Below are positions 9,940 to 21,562 of a DNA stretch of 64,000 bases, one piece after another. The notes under the pieces were generated by a model. The model saw nothing but the letters and a program-made list of their open reading frames with translations, made no database searches and was not told where the DNA came from. The stretch comes from Pelobates cultripes (taxonomy: Eukaryota; Chordata; Amphibia; Anura; Pelobatidae): assembly GCA_933207985.1 (NCBI GenBank), contig OW240921.1, positions 103,842,297-103,906,296 on the forward strand, written 5' to 3'. The stretch's first letter is position 1, and each line of letters opens with the position of its first letter. A program made the position numbers and the translations under genes.

Positions 9940-11700
9940 TCCCAGGAATAAAAAGTTGCTGCATATGTGGATGATCTCTTACTGATAATCACTAACACTG
10001 TCTCATTCCTGCCCCTGTTATCATTACTGGTAGACTACATTGAAGTATTTGGAAAGAAACTAAATACTAAATACTAAATACTAAATTCTCAATTTCGGCA
10101 CACTAGACCAATGGTAGGCAACCTTCGGCATTCCAGATGTTGTGGACTACACCCCCCATAATGCTCTTACACCCATAATGCTAGTATCATGGAAGGTGTA
10201 GTCCAAAACATCTGCTGTGCCAAAGGTTGCCTATGCCTGCAATAGACTATGGAAGATTTACATCTTACTTGTTCCAATTTACTTATGTCCACATTCCATC
10301 CATATGCAAGTATTCAACTCCCAGTGGAACTCTCTAAACATACCTCTTGAACCACACCCCTTACTGAGAAAAGTAACACAAGACCTCCAATCATGGCAAG
10401 AAACCCCCCTCTTATGGTTGGGTTGGGTAGACTAGCATCAGTTAAGATAAATCTACTACCCCATTTCTTACACCTCTTTCAAGCCCAACTAACCTCTATA
10501 TCAAGTTCAAATTTTAAACTTCTACTAAACATATTCCAAATATAACCAAGGCTCTGGGAATGCCACACTTGCTCCACTACTACCACACAGCACAACTAAC
10601 ACACAAAACCTACAAACACAAATAGGGGTTAAGCATTAGGTGTAACTGGAGCATTATCTCTTTAGCAGGGACTTACCATCCCATACAATCATAAACATTT
10701 ATACCAGCCATCAACAGCCATCTAAATATAGAACAAAATCACTAGTAAACAACTCATCCCCTTTCACTCCATTTCTGTGGAACAGACTCTTATCCACAGA
10801 CATGAACCCATATAATTTGAATCACAGTAATTACCTAATTAGGTAGTATCACTTTTTCATGAACAGAAAGATAACACTATTTCAGGACCTACTACAATAC
10901 CAAACCACATTCAATGCCCATGACAACTTCAGATATCTGCAAATCAGAAGCTTCCTTTATACCCCTCATAACAGACTAGCTGGCACATCAAAACCAATGC
11001 ATTTGAAAGAACATGCAGAGATGCCCCAGTCCACAGAAGCCAAATCTCATCTAACTACCTTTTCTCTGTGTCTAACTTACCTGCAGATGCACTTTCCTAT
11101 ATGTTGGCTTGGGAGAGGGACTTAGGTCCCCTTATGGAGCCCTTTGACTGGCAGAAGATATGGGAGGATAAGGCATCTATTTCTATATGTGTTAATCATA
11201 AGGAACAAGCCTGCAATACATTCATAATATGATACCCCACCCCTATTAGATTATTCAGAATAATTCTGACCTATGTTGGAAAAGAACTATATTCACTTCT
11301 GGTGACACTGTCCTTGGGTATCCAGGCTGAGGAAATAGGTGGGCAGATTGGTCTCCTGACACCTACAACATGACATCCCCCATCCTGTCCAAACCATAGG
11401 ATGCAATTACAAGAGCGCAGAATAAATTAGCAGCTAGTATAGCACTGGCCTCAGATGAGCTATACCCGCACTATGGGAATTTCCAACCATGCTAAGAGTA
11501 GATACAGTAATACATAAGGTAAAAGAAGCAATCAAAATGAACAAATTGAGAGCAAAGACACAAAACTTCTAAAAACGTCCACAGGGCATGGGATTCATGG
11601 CTTAGTGGCCAACAACTAACACAATAACACTATTAATGAATAAGATATCAAGACACACTACATTGATAAAAGCTATTCCTTACAGGGGACAGCATTACCT
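9940..11700 (+). pseudogene. L1/Tx1-type LINE reverse transcriptase, decayed
   Basis: Fragments of a LINE ORF2 can be read in changing frames on the plus strand. The RT catalytic block AAYVDDLLLI lies at 9958-9987, with YVDD at 9964-9975. The connection segment PLLRKVTQDLQSWQETPLLWLGWVD follows near 10360-10435. A C-terminal segment with 'AWERDLGPL' and 'KIWEDKASISICV' near 11105-11195 is followed by a Cys-rich remnant (SDLCWKRT). This order and the LQSW...PLLWLG block are typical of the L1/Tx1 clade of frogs. Numerous stops and frame changes show it is dead. Endonuclease and ORF1 are missing, so it is 5'-truncated. A hAT MITE is inserted at 10109-10239. The 3' end could not be fixed; sequence up to about 12070 may belong to it. 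Confidence 0.75.
10101..10247. mobile_element. hAT MITE inside the Tx1 fragment
   Basis: The element at 10109-10239 (131 bp) has inverted ends (GGTAGGCAACCTTCGGCA / TGCCAAAGGTTGCCTA) extending through GATGTTGTGGACTACA and its partner TGTAGTCCAAAACATC. It is flanked by CACTAGAC (10101-10108) and CAATAGAC (10240-10247), an 8-bp duplication with one mismatch. An 8-bp TSD and palindromic ends fit hAT. Related copies are at 17991-18150 and 60500-60612, and a cousin family is at 33067-33219. Confidence 0.85.
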
Positions 11701-12217
11701 AATGATTAAGGGATGCCAATGACTTCATCCTGTCCCTTCATCACCACATTCAACCTAATCTATCCAGTTTCATTTTTACCTTTTACAAAATTCAAACCTG
11801 CACAGGTAGTATTATTATACAAGCAACATAAATCTTAGCAAGAACCAACAATATTATTAACCCTCAGAGAGACTTACTCTCAGAACACACCAATATGGAT
11901 TACACATACCTGGAGAGCAATGAGGACACACACAATGTTGCCGACCGACTCACTACAAACGTATACATTTAAAGCTCACCTGATGCAGTGCCAATTGTTT
12001 TTTTCATTTTTCATTGTTTGTTTTTGGTATATATGTTATTATATATTTAAATTCCAATGTAATGTAACCATTGTCACGCGGTATGCAAGCTCGTAACAGC
12101 AAAAGCTCTTCATCGCATTTTTAAGAGAAAAAAACATACATTGTACAATATATGCTTTACACGTTCGTCACAGCGAACAGACAAATGTGGTGAAGATATA
12201 TATAGATATATACATAT

Positions 12218-12370
12218 ACAAATGTACAAGACTATTCTTACTATACGTTGTGGCAATATTCCACATGAAGTATATAAGGACAATATTTAAACTGATGTCT
12301 ATATTTAATGTATTAACTCATTCACTATCTCTTAACTTTTCACTACTTCAATTACTATACATATTTTGCA
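12218..12370 (+). repeat. Dispersed 150-bp repeat, copy A
   Basis: Matches 14586-14731 over about 150 bp with a few substitutions and small indels. The core 'attccacatgaagtatataa' and the following stretch are identical. No terminal inverted repeats or coding content are visible, and the class is unknown. Confidence 0.75.
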
Positions 12371-14585
12371 TTATACTATATATATTATATATTATATATA
12401 TAAAATACAGTTCGCTAGCACCTATCATCCATATTAAAATGTAATAAAATTCATCTCATCCTGTTTTAGTATAATGACATTCACAATCTATCACTGGTGC
12501 CATTAAAAAGAAAACTACACAAAATATAATGCAAAGGTTTTGTCCTTTGAAATTGTGTAAGAAACCGAGTGATGCTATGTAGTATCACATCATTCGAGCA
12601 CTTGTCTTTTGGAAGCTGAAAAATACTAGCTTGAGAATTTTTTCTTTTTTTTTTTTTATCATTCATTCTGTGCTGTTCTCTTATATGTCAGAAACCTTAA
12701 AACACTTCTTACAATAGAGAACTGCAGTGTAGAGAAATAGCCAGAGTGCTGTACTTTTACAAGCATAGACTGCTACATCTAATTAGAGTCTTGCAGGATA
12801 CTGCAAAAGAGCCACGGGCACAAAAGGAGTGTTCAGATGTACTGGTGTATGGCATACTTTTTTATAGAACACTTCCAAAGTTGGACCACCTAGGTGTTCA
12901 GCTTTCCTACAGCAAAATGGTGCTAAATCTTAATTCTTTCCTGATGTGAGAATTTCCTTGAATTGTAAAATATTTTATAGTTTTGTGTTTGTTGGTCAAT
13001 TCAGGTCTTGCTAAGTTCCACCAGGTAATGCACGTCTGATCTTAACCTTAGTGAATAACTTTTGCACTTACATCAGGCAAAAAGAAAACTTCTGCCTAAA
13101 TGAAAATACCTTACATTAGTTTTTCCAAAGTGTTTGGAAACACAGCTGGGATTTTGTATATATTCCTGATTGCATTGTAGAATACATGATCATAACTGGA
13201 AGCTCTGAGCCTTGGTTTTAACATCCATGATTTTAAACTGGAATTGGAAAATTAAATTGTATGATATTTTACGCCCTGGCTTGACACTTCTCATGGTTTT
13301 ACACTATTAAATAAAACATTGCAAACACGTGTAACTTGTTTTAAACTTTTTCATTAATGATGCTCTATTTTCCTTTAAATTTCCTTTAACAGATTTAGTA
13401 ATAGCATCTTAGTCCAGTTCAGAAAGACCATGCAAACATTGCAAATGAAGAGGAAACATAAAAATGTTATTTAATTTCTCCAATTCTCTGATTGCTTTCT
13501 GCATGCTGACTGTCAAAAGACATAACTGATAACAATGATTGTTAGGAAGCCAAGATGGAGGTGCTCAGTTTTTTTTGTTTGTTTGTTTTTTTCATGCCTC
13601 ACAAATATATATTTGTTAAATGCAGCTATAAGTAAAAATAATATTACAAATCCTGGGAAGGAACAGTTTTACTTTACCGAGTTACTTCTGCCTGCTCCAG
13701 CCTGCTTAAGCCATTAGCAAAACCGTTGGCAAAATGTCACTGACTTCAAGATCAAAAAGATTCTACTTGAAAGGGTGATATCATGTGATAAAGTAAAGAT
13801 GCTGATTGGATAACTACCACTGTGAAAAGGATGCTGTTCACAGGCTCATTAGGTCCTGTCAAATTCTCTCTCACAAACTATAACTTTATGAAAAATAATT
13901 ATGCAACAGAAAATTAAAAGTGCAAATCATGAACAATAATCTTAATCTTGAAAATAATTGAGAGTCAAAATCCGTAAAAGAAGGTAAATCTTGTTTTATG
14001 AACTAACATTTTTTGCTCATTTGTGCAAAGCAAAATGAAAGTTAATATGTATATACACAGATTCGGCAGAGCGTGGGTTAAAAGACTTGTATTTTATGAA
14101 ATATACCTAAAAATGCATTTTATACAATGTAATTCTATATTAGGATAGCTCTAATCTTCCTTTAAAAACTTTCAGGGATGCTCACAAGAAAAGTGATCTC
14201 GGGTAGTCTGAGGTCTCATGGCAGACAGGAAAATGGACAGCTTGTATGTGGAACATAGATTTTATCTGCCATCAAGTGCCAGACATTTTATTTGCCAGCA
14301 GAAGCATCCAATGAATGTTTTTTTTTCCATTTACATCGCAGCCTAATTTTCACAGAATGATACATTTATTTCACCCTCAATCATGCAGTGCACTTTTAAT
14401 TAGCTGTCTGATTACAGGACACAGATAAAAGCTCTGACATTCTGGATCAATATAAAACCCAGGGGGGTTAGAATAAACTTTCAGTCCACAAGGCAGAGTC
14501 TGCAAGTGCTGGTTAAGTTAATTAAGTGATGCTACAGATTGATATTGTAAATCTCTAAATTGTTGCCAAAGAAAGTTGTTATCAT
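12371..14585. other. Gene-free stretch, mostly without recognisable repeats
   Basis: About 2.2 kb of AT-rich DNA with no gene or known repeat. A T-run lies near 12645. The longest frames are 60-67 codons without motifs. It may be single-copy. Confidence 0.45.
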
Positions 14586-14731
14586 ACAAATATGTACAAG
14601 ACTATATAGACCCATTAAGCTGTGGCCAATATTCCACATGAAGTATATAAGGACAATATTTAAACTCATGTCTATATTTAACTCATGCATCTCTTGACTT
14701 TTATCTTTTCAAATTACTATAAATATTTGCA
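14586..14731 (+). repeat. Dispersed 150-bp repeat, copy B
   Basis: Second copy of the repeat at 12218-12370, in the same orientation and 2.2 kb away. Either a local duplication or two insertions of one unknown family. Confidence 0.75.
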
Positions 14732-15070
14732 GCATTAGCAAAAATTTACAGCTTAAATCATTTTAAAAGTGCTGTTCCTTATATCTGGGGGAAAGAGATT
14801 GGGAGAGAATTAAAGGGGGGCAATGTTTAGTCTACAGGGCATCATATACTTTTGAAAATATAAAGTTTAATAAGAGATTGGAAAGAGTCAAGCAGGCTCT
14901 CTCTAATAGACTGAGAGCAATGATCAACTGCTACAGTCAGGGGTACCTACAGATGTGTTTTTTCAATAACAAGTTTCTTGGTATTTTGGCTCACATAGCA
15001 AAGATATTTCTCTATGTATTATTATCATTATTATCACCATTTAAATAGCGCCAGCAGATTTCGTGGTGCT

Positions 15071-15661
15071 TTACATAGATAGATAGGGACAGATCTGATA
15101 AGGTGAGATGGAACAGGATCCAGTGGGCNNNNNNNNNNNNNNNNNNNNNNNNNNNNNNNNNNNNNNNNNNNNNNNNNNNNNNNNNNNNNNNNNNNNNNNN
15201 NNNNNNNNNNNNNNNNNNNNNNNNNNNNAAGTTGTGCGGTGAGAGGAAAGGAGAAGCGCAGCCACCTCTTGTTCAGTAGCCGGGTAGAAAGTCTGAAGAG
15301 TAGGAAAGGCATGATTAACATGTGGTTGAAAAAGAGAATGGCAAGGTGTGGAGAATGCTTTCCTTAGCTGTTCAATCTTGTCTGTAAAGTAGCATGCAAA
15401 GCTATCGGCTGTCAGGTTAGTTTGGGGGGTGGCCACAGCAGGGCGAAGAAAAGAGTTAAAGGTATCAAAGAGACACCGGGGATTGTGGGAGCATGAATTA
15501 ATATAGAGAAGAAAAGTATGACTGTTTGGTGGCAAGGGCTGAGCTGTATGAACACAATCCGAATCTATAATGGAGATAGTCTGCCTGGGTGCAAGACTTC
15601 CTCCAGGAGCGTTCAGCACAACGGGATCATCTTTGCAGCTAGTGTCCTCCTCGAGCTGCAT
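15071..15661 (-). pseudogene. L2-like LINE linker and truncated RT start
   Basis: This 196-codon frame, interrupted by the 100-N gap, reads as the region between endonuclease and RT. A segment resembling 'LTADSFACYFTDKIEQLRKAF' precedes 'FYPATEQEVAALLLSSH', and after the gap 'PLDPVPSHLI' marks the beginning of the RT domain. It then runs straight into 3' UTR sequence. The frame beyond the gap is only nominal, because the gap length is a placeholder. No RT catalytic aspartates are present. Confidence 0.55.
15129..15228. other. Assembly gap (100 N)
   Basis: Exactly 100 N, a conventional placeholder of unknown true size. Translations that cross it are not meaningful. Confidence 0.99.
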
Positions 15662-16391
15662 GTTTGGAGCAGGGCTGCAACGTTCAAGGCACAGGTGAGA
15701 GTAGTGTTATATGTGGAGATGGCCAGTGAGGGACAGGAGAGGGAAGGGATGGATAGCAGTTGTGAATCAATATCAGCTGACAGCTGCAGAAGGTCAATAG
15801 AATTAAGGTTCCTCCTTAGTTGAGGGGGGTTAGGCTGAGGTTGTTGGGTGAGGGGGTACTTGAGAGCAAACGATAAGGGGTGGAGTGTTGCAGATATTAG
15901 ATGCTGTACATGCATAAGAGAAAATTAGGTTGAGGGTATTGCCAGATACATGGGTGGGTGAATTAGTCTACTGTGATAGCCTGAGGAAGGAAGTAATTGA
16001 AAGTTGTTTAGAGACTACTGAGGTCAAAGGTGAGTTAATGGGAATATTGAAGTCCCCGAGAATTAGGGATGGAATATTAGAAGAGAGGAAGTAGGGTAGT
16101 TAGGCAGCAAAGTGGTCAAGGAAGAGGAGAGGGGAACAAGGGGCGATAAATAATGGCAATGCTAGCAGTGTAGGGTTTGAAGAGGCAAATCTAATGAATT
16201 TCAAATGATGGGAAAGAGAGGGAACGGGTGGGTAGAGGTTTTAAGGAGCAGTGAGATAAGAGGAGAAACCCTACACCACTACCTTTACATTCAGAGTGTC
16301 TTGGGTTGTGGGTTAGTTGAAGACTACCAAAGGATAAAGATGCAGGGGTAGCAGTGTCAGTGGGGGAGAGCCAATTTTCTGTTAAGGCTAG

Positions 16392-16805
16392 TCAATCTAG
16401 GGAACAAGAGATGAAGAGGTTGTGGACAGCAGTGGATTTTGTAATATTGCAAACAGAGCGTGCATTCCAGAGGGCAGTACTGAAGGAGGATTTCTCGGAA
16501 GAGTGACATGAGATGGGTATGAGATTAGTGTGGTTCCTTGGGTTAGTACGTGGCGGGTTTGCTGAGATGGGGCCAGGGTTTGGAGAGAAATCACCAGCTG
16601 CTAGGAACAGAAGGATAGAAAGTAAGTGAATGTAGGAGTAGGATTTGAAAATGTTGTAGGAGGGTATGTATATAGAGGATTTGGGAGGAGTTGGAGAAGA
16701 TAGGCTGGTATATAGAGGATTTGGGAGTGCATGGGATGAATATAGAGGGGAAGGGAGTAAAGTGGAAGTAATGAAAATGGTGTTGCCAGGGACAGGTGAG
16801 CACAA
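16392..16805 (-). pseudogene. L2-like LINE ORF N-terminus with 2A-like motif and endonuclease start
   Basis: A 137-codon frame. Residues 59-70 are hydrophobic (HLLSILLFLAAG region) and are followed at residues 71-79 (16569-16595) by GDFSPNPGP, which keeps the D and NPGP of 2A-like peptides. About 30 residues on, ALWNARSVCN marks the start of the apurinic-type endonuclease, as in L2/CR1-group LINEs. Past the stop at 16392 the endonuclease continues in broken frames, with a recognisable LGDFNI-like block near 16030-16070. The intact protein would nick DNA at the insertion site and reverse transcribe the LINE RNA. This copy cannot, because the endonuclease is broken and the RT is deleted. Confidence 0.65.
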
Positions 16806-17200
16806 GGATAGGGATATTTTAGTAATGAGAGAAGTCAGTTTGCAATAGAAGGGAGAACATTATTTAGAGAAAATGTGTTTTGTTATATAGATATAAAAAT
16901 TATACATATCACATATACCTATGAGTGTTTAAACCATGGTTAAGGATGCAGTTTGTTAACAGAGGGATTTCAGGTGAGGAGGGGTTGAGTGACTTGATTG
17001 GTGTGTTTTGAAAATCAGCTGCTCTGCACTATCTATAAGTATGGTAATGACCATAGGGTGAGTGGTTTGGGGAGGGCAAAGGAGGGGAAGGAAGGGTGGG
17101 CAGCCTTCCAGAGAAGGCTTGGTTGCTTGTTAGTTCTGGGTGTTGATAATCAAGGCTGGTATTAGGGGCCCAGTTCTTAAATATAAGGTCTGGGGATAGA

Positions 17201-17998
17201 AAAAAAACAAAAAAACACCATTATGGGTGAGAAGACATTGAGGTAATTAGAGATGAAAAATCAGAGGAGATAACATTTGGGATAAAAAGATATGAAGGAT
17301 CAGATATAAAGACTGTACAGCAATAATTTGTCACACATTGTGTTTTCTCTCTAGTTTGTGGTGGGTTAGTGGATAGTTATGTTAATATGCCAACCCAGGC
17401 ATGGGGGTTGTAGTTAGCCCAAAACTTGTGCTGATTATATGGATGTAAGTATTCCATCTAGCAAATCAAGTCCAATTTCTTATGGACTGTCTGAACTCTT
17501 TCTTAAAATAATGTATTTGTTAATCAAGCTTGACAAAGAAATGGGCAGAGGTTGAACATTTTCACCAGGGTGTAATTATTGTAGGACTCCACAAAACAAG
17601 TAGATGAACTCCTCACAGGCACACTGAGGAAGCCACTCTCCATCCGAAAGTAAATAAAAAAAATATAACCTTTATTTTTGCGTTGTTAAACAAAAAAAAC
17701 ACAGATGTCCCTTAGACCTCTGGCAACTATGGACATGTTATCTGCAGAATGATCCTCAGGCAGTTCAGGTGTCTAGCACTCCAACTTCATAGTTTGATTC
17801 CCATCCCTCGTGATTTTCTCATGCTTGACGGTTTGAAAAACATTAACAAATGAAACTTTTTACCAGATGTTATATGTACCAGAGGTGCAGTAGTTTAATA
17901 GTTTATATGTACCAGAGGTGCAATAGTTTATTGAAAATAGTTTATGTCCTTTTCTGTTATTTTTTGTGTATCTGTATTCAAATTAGTATCTCCTAGAG
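17201..17998. other. Mostly unassigned stretch
   Basis: A retro-repeat-like segment may lie at 17600-17700 (GAGGAAGCC...CCGAAAG, then an AATAAA-rich run). The remainder is unassigned. A small tandem repeat lies at 17871-17933. Confidence 0.35.
17871..17933 (+). repeat. Tandem duplication of about 31 bp
   Basis: Two adjacent copies of a unit built around 'tatatgtaccagaggtgca', each followed by a TAGTTTA stretch, differing by a couple of bases. Confidence 0.8.
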
Positions 17999-18150
17999 TA
18001 GCAGTAGGCAACCGTAAGCACTCCAGTTGTTGAGTTCTTGTAGACTACATCTCCCATGATGCTCTGCCAGCATTATGGTTGTGAGAGCATTATGGGAGGT
18101 GCAGTCCATGACATCTGGAGTGCCGAATGTTGTCTACCCCTGTCCTAGAT
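17991..18150. mobile_element. hAT MITE (same family as 10101)
   Basis: The element at 17999-18142 has ends GCAGTAGGCAACCGTAAGCA and the inverted counterpart TGTCTACCCCTG, with inner arms 'gtagactacatctcccat' against 'atgggaggtgcagtccat'. Flanks TCCTAGAG (17991-17998) and TCCTAGAT (18143-18150) form an 8-bp duplication with one mismatch. No coding region. Confidence 0.85.
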
Positions 18151-20436
18151 AATACCTGATACTGTTCAAACTTTTCTGTATAATACTTTTTGTACTACAC
18201 AAAATACTCCCTTTAATATTCTGTCTGAAATTACAATAATTTTTATCTCGCATTTTACTTGTCACTTTGTCAGATTGCATTATATTGTTTTGACATTAAA
18301 CATAATATATATCTTTAAATGCTCAGTAAAAATGTATAAAAAATGAAACAGAGAAAGTTTTTAAGCAGTAAAACATTTATTCCCTCCACTTTCTGTTCTA
18401 CCTTGAGTTATATGGTTGCATATACTGTATGTTATATACTATACAAGAATAAAGGCTATTTTTAATGTAATCACTGGATGGAGGTTGGCCTCTTTGGTGG
18501 CATTCCTACAGAGGAAGAGGCCTCACACTGATTGAGAATTATTACTGCTACCAGGTAGGATTTAAGAGCCATATTATTTTTATGGAGACTTACACTTTGT
18601 AATGTATTCTGATTTATAAATGTATTCTATGCTTAAGAGATGAATGGTTACTTTTGTCATAGCTGCAAAAAACATTGCTTCTCGGCTGAGCTCTTTTTGT
18701 TTGTAAAAAAAATAAAATATTTATTATATGTTTATTACAATAATGTGTTTGAAAGCTAGAATGCATAACTATGCATAGATATTGGAAACAGCAATTTTGT
18801 GTATTGGCTGCTATTCAGGGACCCCTAAAAAATAAAATTATATACATTAACAAAGTTTTAGTTTTGATTTTTTAATTTATTAATCCTTTAGAAATGTTGT
18901 AGCATTATTTATTCTACGAAAAGTTGTGATGGGAAGAAACACTTTTTTTTATCATTTTCAGTCGATGTGACAAAGAAGAATAAACTAAAAAATTATATAC
19001 TGCTTATGAGTATTTTTAATGGAAACATGTGTAATTAAAATTAAAAAATGAAGCATCCTACAAATGTGAGAAAAAAATGTTTTTCTTAAGAAACACCTTT
19101 CTAGAATGTCAATTGAACCCTAAACCAAGTCCAAGTACACAACCAGGAACTACAAAGAGAAGCATCACTAACAATTTGTGTTTGTGTCAAACAAGAGAAA
19201 ACATTTAAAAGTTATAATTAGCAAGAGATAAATGATCCAAAGTTCTCCAAATTATCTATCTAGATGAGTGAACTTTCCCATTGTACTTGGGTTAATTTAC
19301 TTCACTGAATGTGTATTAAATTTAAATATATCAAGCTAAGTTTATTAAGAAATGGTGCTACTAGAATATAAAAAACAATATGTCTACAAGTAGGCATGAA
19401 GCCCACACACAGCATGGACAGTTACCTGGTTATCACCAAGCATCTATACAATAGATGGAAACTAAAATGTTTCCAGGCAGCTAATGAGTAACTGAAAGAG
19501 GAAAGTATTTGAGTATATGAGTTCTTAATACGTTGACTCCCATAGAGAAAATGATGAGCGAATAGCCAAATGCTGAAAAATATGCTCATACAGTATTTAG
19601 ATTGTGTTGGCATTTAGGGAATCACCATTCTCAATCCAATTTGTTTATGTATTTGAGTGCTTTGCCTTTTGTCAGTTTTAGAAAAAAACAACACTTTATT
19701 AACATTTTAATTTATGTCATATTAAATTATTGCATGTATGTCCTTGATTCTTCTACATCTTTAAATGCAGAGGAGGCCAAGTTATCCATTTAATTTAAAA
19801 CACATAACAAGAACAAAAAGATTTAATTCCAAAATATACCTTTACTTAATCTTAACCTACTTAATCCTAGGGAGCAAATACATCTAAAATCTTTTTTAAT
19901 TAAAAATGTGAATTACAGAACAAATCTGTACTTTCTAATTCCTCTTATTATGTAGAGATAAATTGTTTGAATGATGTGTCATTGCTTGATCCAAATAATT
20001 ATCTTTACTTGTGATGTTATATCCTTCTTGTTGTCATAGTGAACAGGATAGCATGAGGAAGTAGTGACCGACGATTAACATAAATCCTAATTGAGTCTTA
20101 TTATAGAACCTCCTTAATGTAATCACATAACAAATAAAACCTGCCATTTTATTCAGGCTCCTGGAAATTAATTGCAGAAGATATTGAGCAGGCTAGATTT
20201 TTTCCTCATCTTTATCCAATTTCATATTTCTATACACTTCCAAATACATACAATTGCCAAAAATAGCCTATTTACTGTATTATGACATTTCATGAAAAAT
20301 GTTAATAAATAATGGAAAACGTTTATAAATAATTGGAATAAACGGAAATAAGAAACATCATCAGTCACTAGTGAAGAAATGTGAAATATTGTACTATATT
20401 ATTGCTATTCATTGTCATTCTCTATTTTATTGACTA
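18151..20436. other. Gene-free AT-rich stretch
   Basis: No gene, RNA or repeat family was recognised in about 2.3 kb. Antisense and sense frames of 63 codons near 19422-19793 lack motifs and are treated as chance. Confidence 0.45.
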
Positions 20437-20840
20437 AATTATTATTATTATTGGTATTTATATAGTGCCAGCTTATTCCGCAGCGCTTTACAATAAGAGG
20501 GGAATTTACCAAATGAGACAATAACAAAATGTAACAGGAATAATAGGTAGATGAGGACCCTGCTCAAACAAGCTTACAGTCTAGAGGAGGAGGGGTATAA
20601 AAACACAACAGGAAGGGAATTGAGGGAGACAGCAAATAGACATGGTGGGAAAGTAGCAGAACTGGAGGTGAGAGTGGAGTGTGGCCCTATAGGAGAGAGC
20701 AAGAGGAAGGTTTGAGAGATAGAAGTTACTCTTGGAGACCATAAGCAATCCTGAAAAGATGGGTTTTAAGGGACTTCTTAAAGGATTGAAGACTAGGGGT
20801 CTGACAGGGGTAGGCAGGCTGTTCCAAAGGAATAACCACC
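20437..20840 (-). mobile_element. L2-like LINE 3'-end fragment
   Basis: Plus-strand ATTATTATTATTGG then 'tatagtgccagcttattccg' and GCGCTTTACAAT is the complement of an L2-type LINE 3' terminus (GGCGCTATATAAAT plus AAT repeats). The adjoining block, read on the minus strand, has 'gactgtaagcttgtttgagc', the usual 3' UTR of this group. The outer boundary near 20840 is uncertain. Confidence 0.7.
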
Positions 20841-20930
20841 AATATTTAATTTCATTGAATGTAAATATTTTTCCATACTATTACTCATATGGATTTAAAG
20901 GGTGTTAATATCCCCTTTAAAGGACATGTG

Positions 20931-21562
20931 TGTAACGAGAATATACCCCTACACGCAGGATCCAGCTAAACAGAGGCAAATACAGAGGAGAGATACGTCT
21001 ACCGGACCTTAGAATGGCCGGACTCGACGTATATGAGAGGAGACAGAGCCAGGAACAAACCGAGGTCAAGGGCACAGAGAGACAGCGTAAACTAGGACAA
21101 GCCGGGGTCTGGTACACGGAAAACAGCAAGCCGGCAAACAGTACAGATAAGGATAAAGCGAAAACGAAGTCAGAATACGAAGCCAAAGTCAATACGAGAA
21201 AACACAACTGAACACCACAAGCGCTAAAGGGAACTGAAACAGAAACCACGATAGGGCAACGAGCTAAGGGAAAAAGGTAAGTTTAAATAGCTTTTAAACG
21301 AAAGTGATTGGCTCCTGTCACTTCCACACCCCCTATAGGTAATTGTACAGGGAGTGTGGTATGACAGGAGCCAATGGGAGCCTTTTGGCAATTAGGCTCC
21401 CACTGTCTCTTTAAGAGCGCGCCCGACCGCCTCACGCGGTCACTGCCCGCCTTCCATCCAAAGCAGTCGGATGAGCCGCGCGCGGCTCGTGCAGCCGCAG
21501 GACCGCGCGCGGCTTGAAGAGAGGACCGCGACCGGCCCCCGGTTAAGGTAAGTAACGCTACA
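20931..21562 (-). repeat. 3' LTR of the Ty3/gypsy element (39-bp deletion)
   Basis: 632 bp, with TG...CA ends (TGTAGCGTTAC to CTCGTTACA on the minus strand). It matches the 5' LTR except for two substitutions (near 21295 and 21467) and a 39-bp deletion at 21426, between CGCGCCCGA and CCGCCTCACG. The U3 part contains a strong palindrome (ATTGGCTCCTGTCA at 21307 and its complement at 21362-21375), placing a CCAAT box in each arm. Confidence 0.96.

Larger units (their letters stand above)
15014..17200 (-). mobile_element. L2-like LINE, RT-deleted, containing an assembly gap
   Basis: Read on the minus strand, the order is: a long leader (about 17200-16806), an ORF start with a hydrophobic segment and 2A-like motif, a degraded endonuclease (about 16500-15900), a linker region (15900-15230), a short start of the RT domain next to the gap, then directly a 3' tail (GGCGCTATTTAAATGG plus ATAATA repeats at 15014-15075). 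Most of the reverse transcriptase is therefore missing. The 3' tail of the GGCGCTATATAAAT type with an AAT-rich end is characteristic of L2-like LINEs. The 5' limit near 17200 is a guess. Confidence 0.7.
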
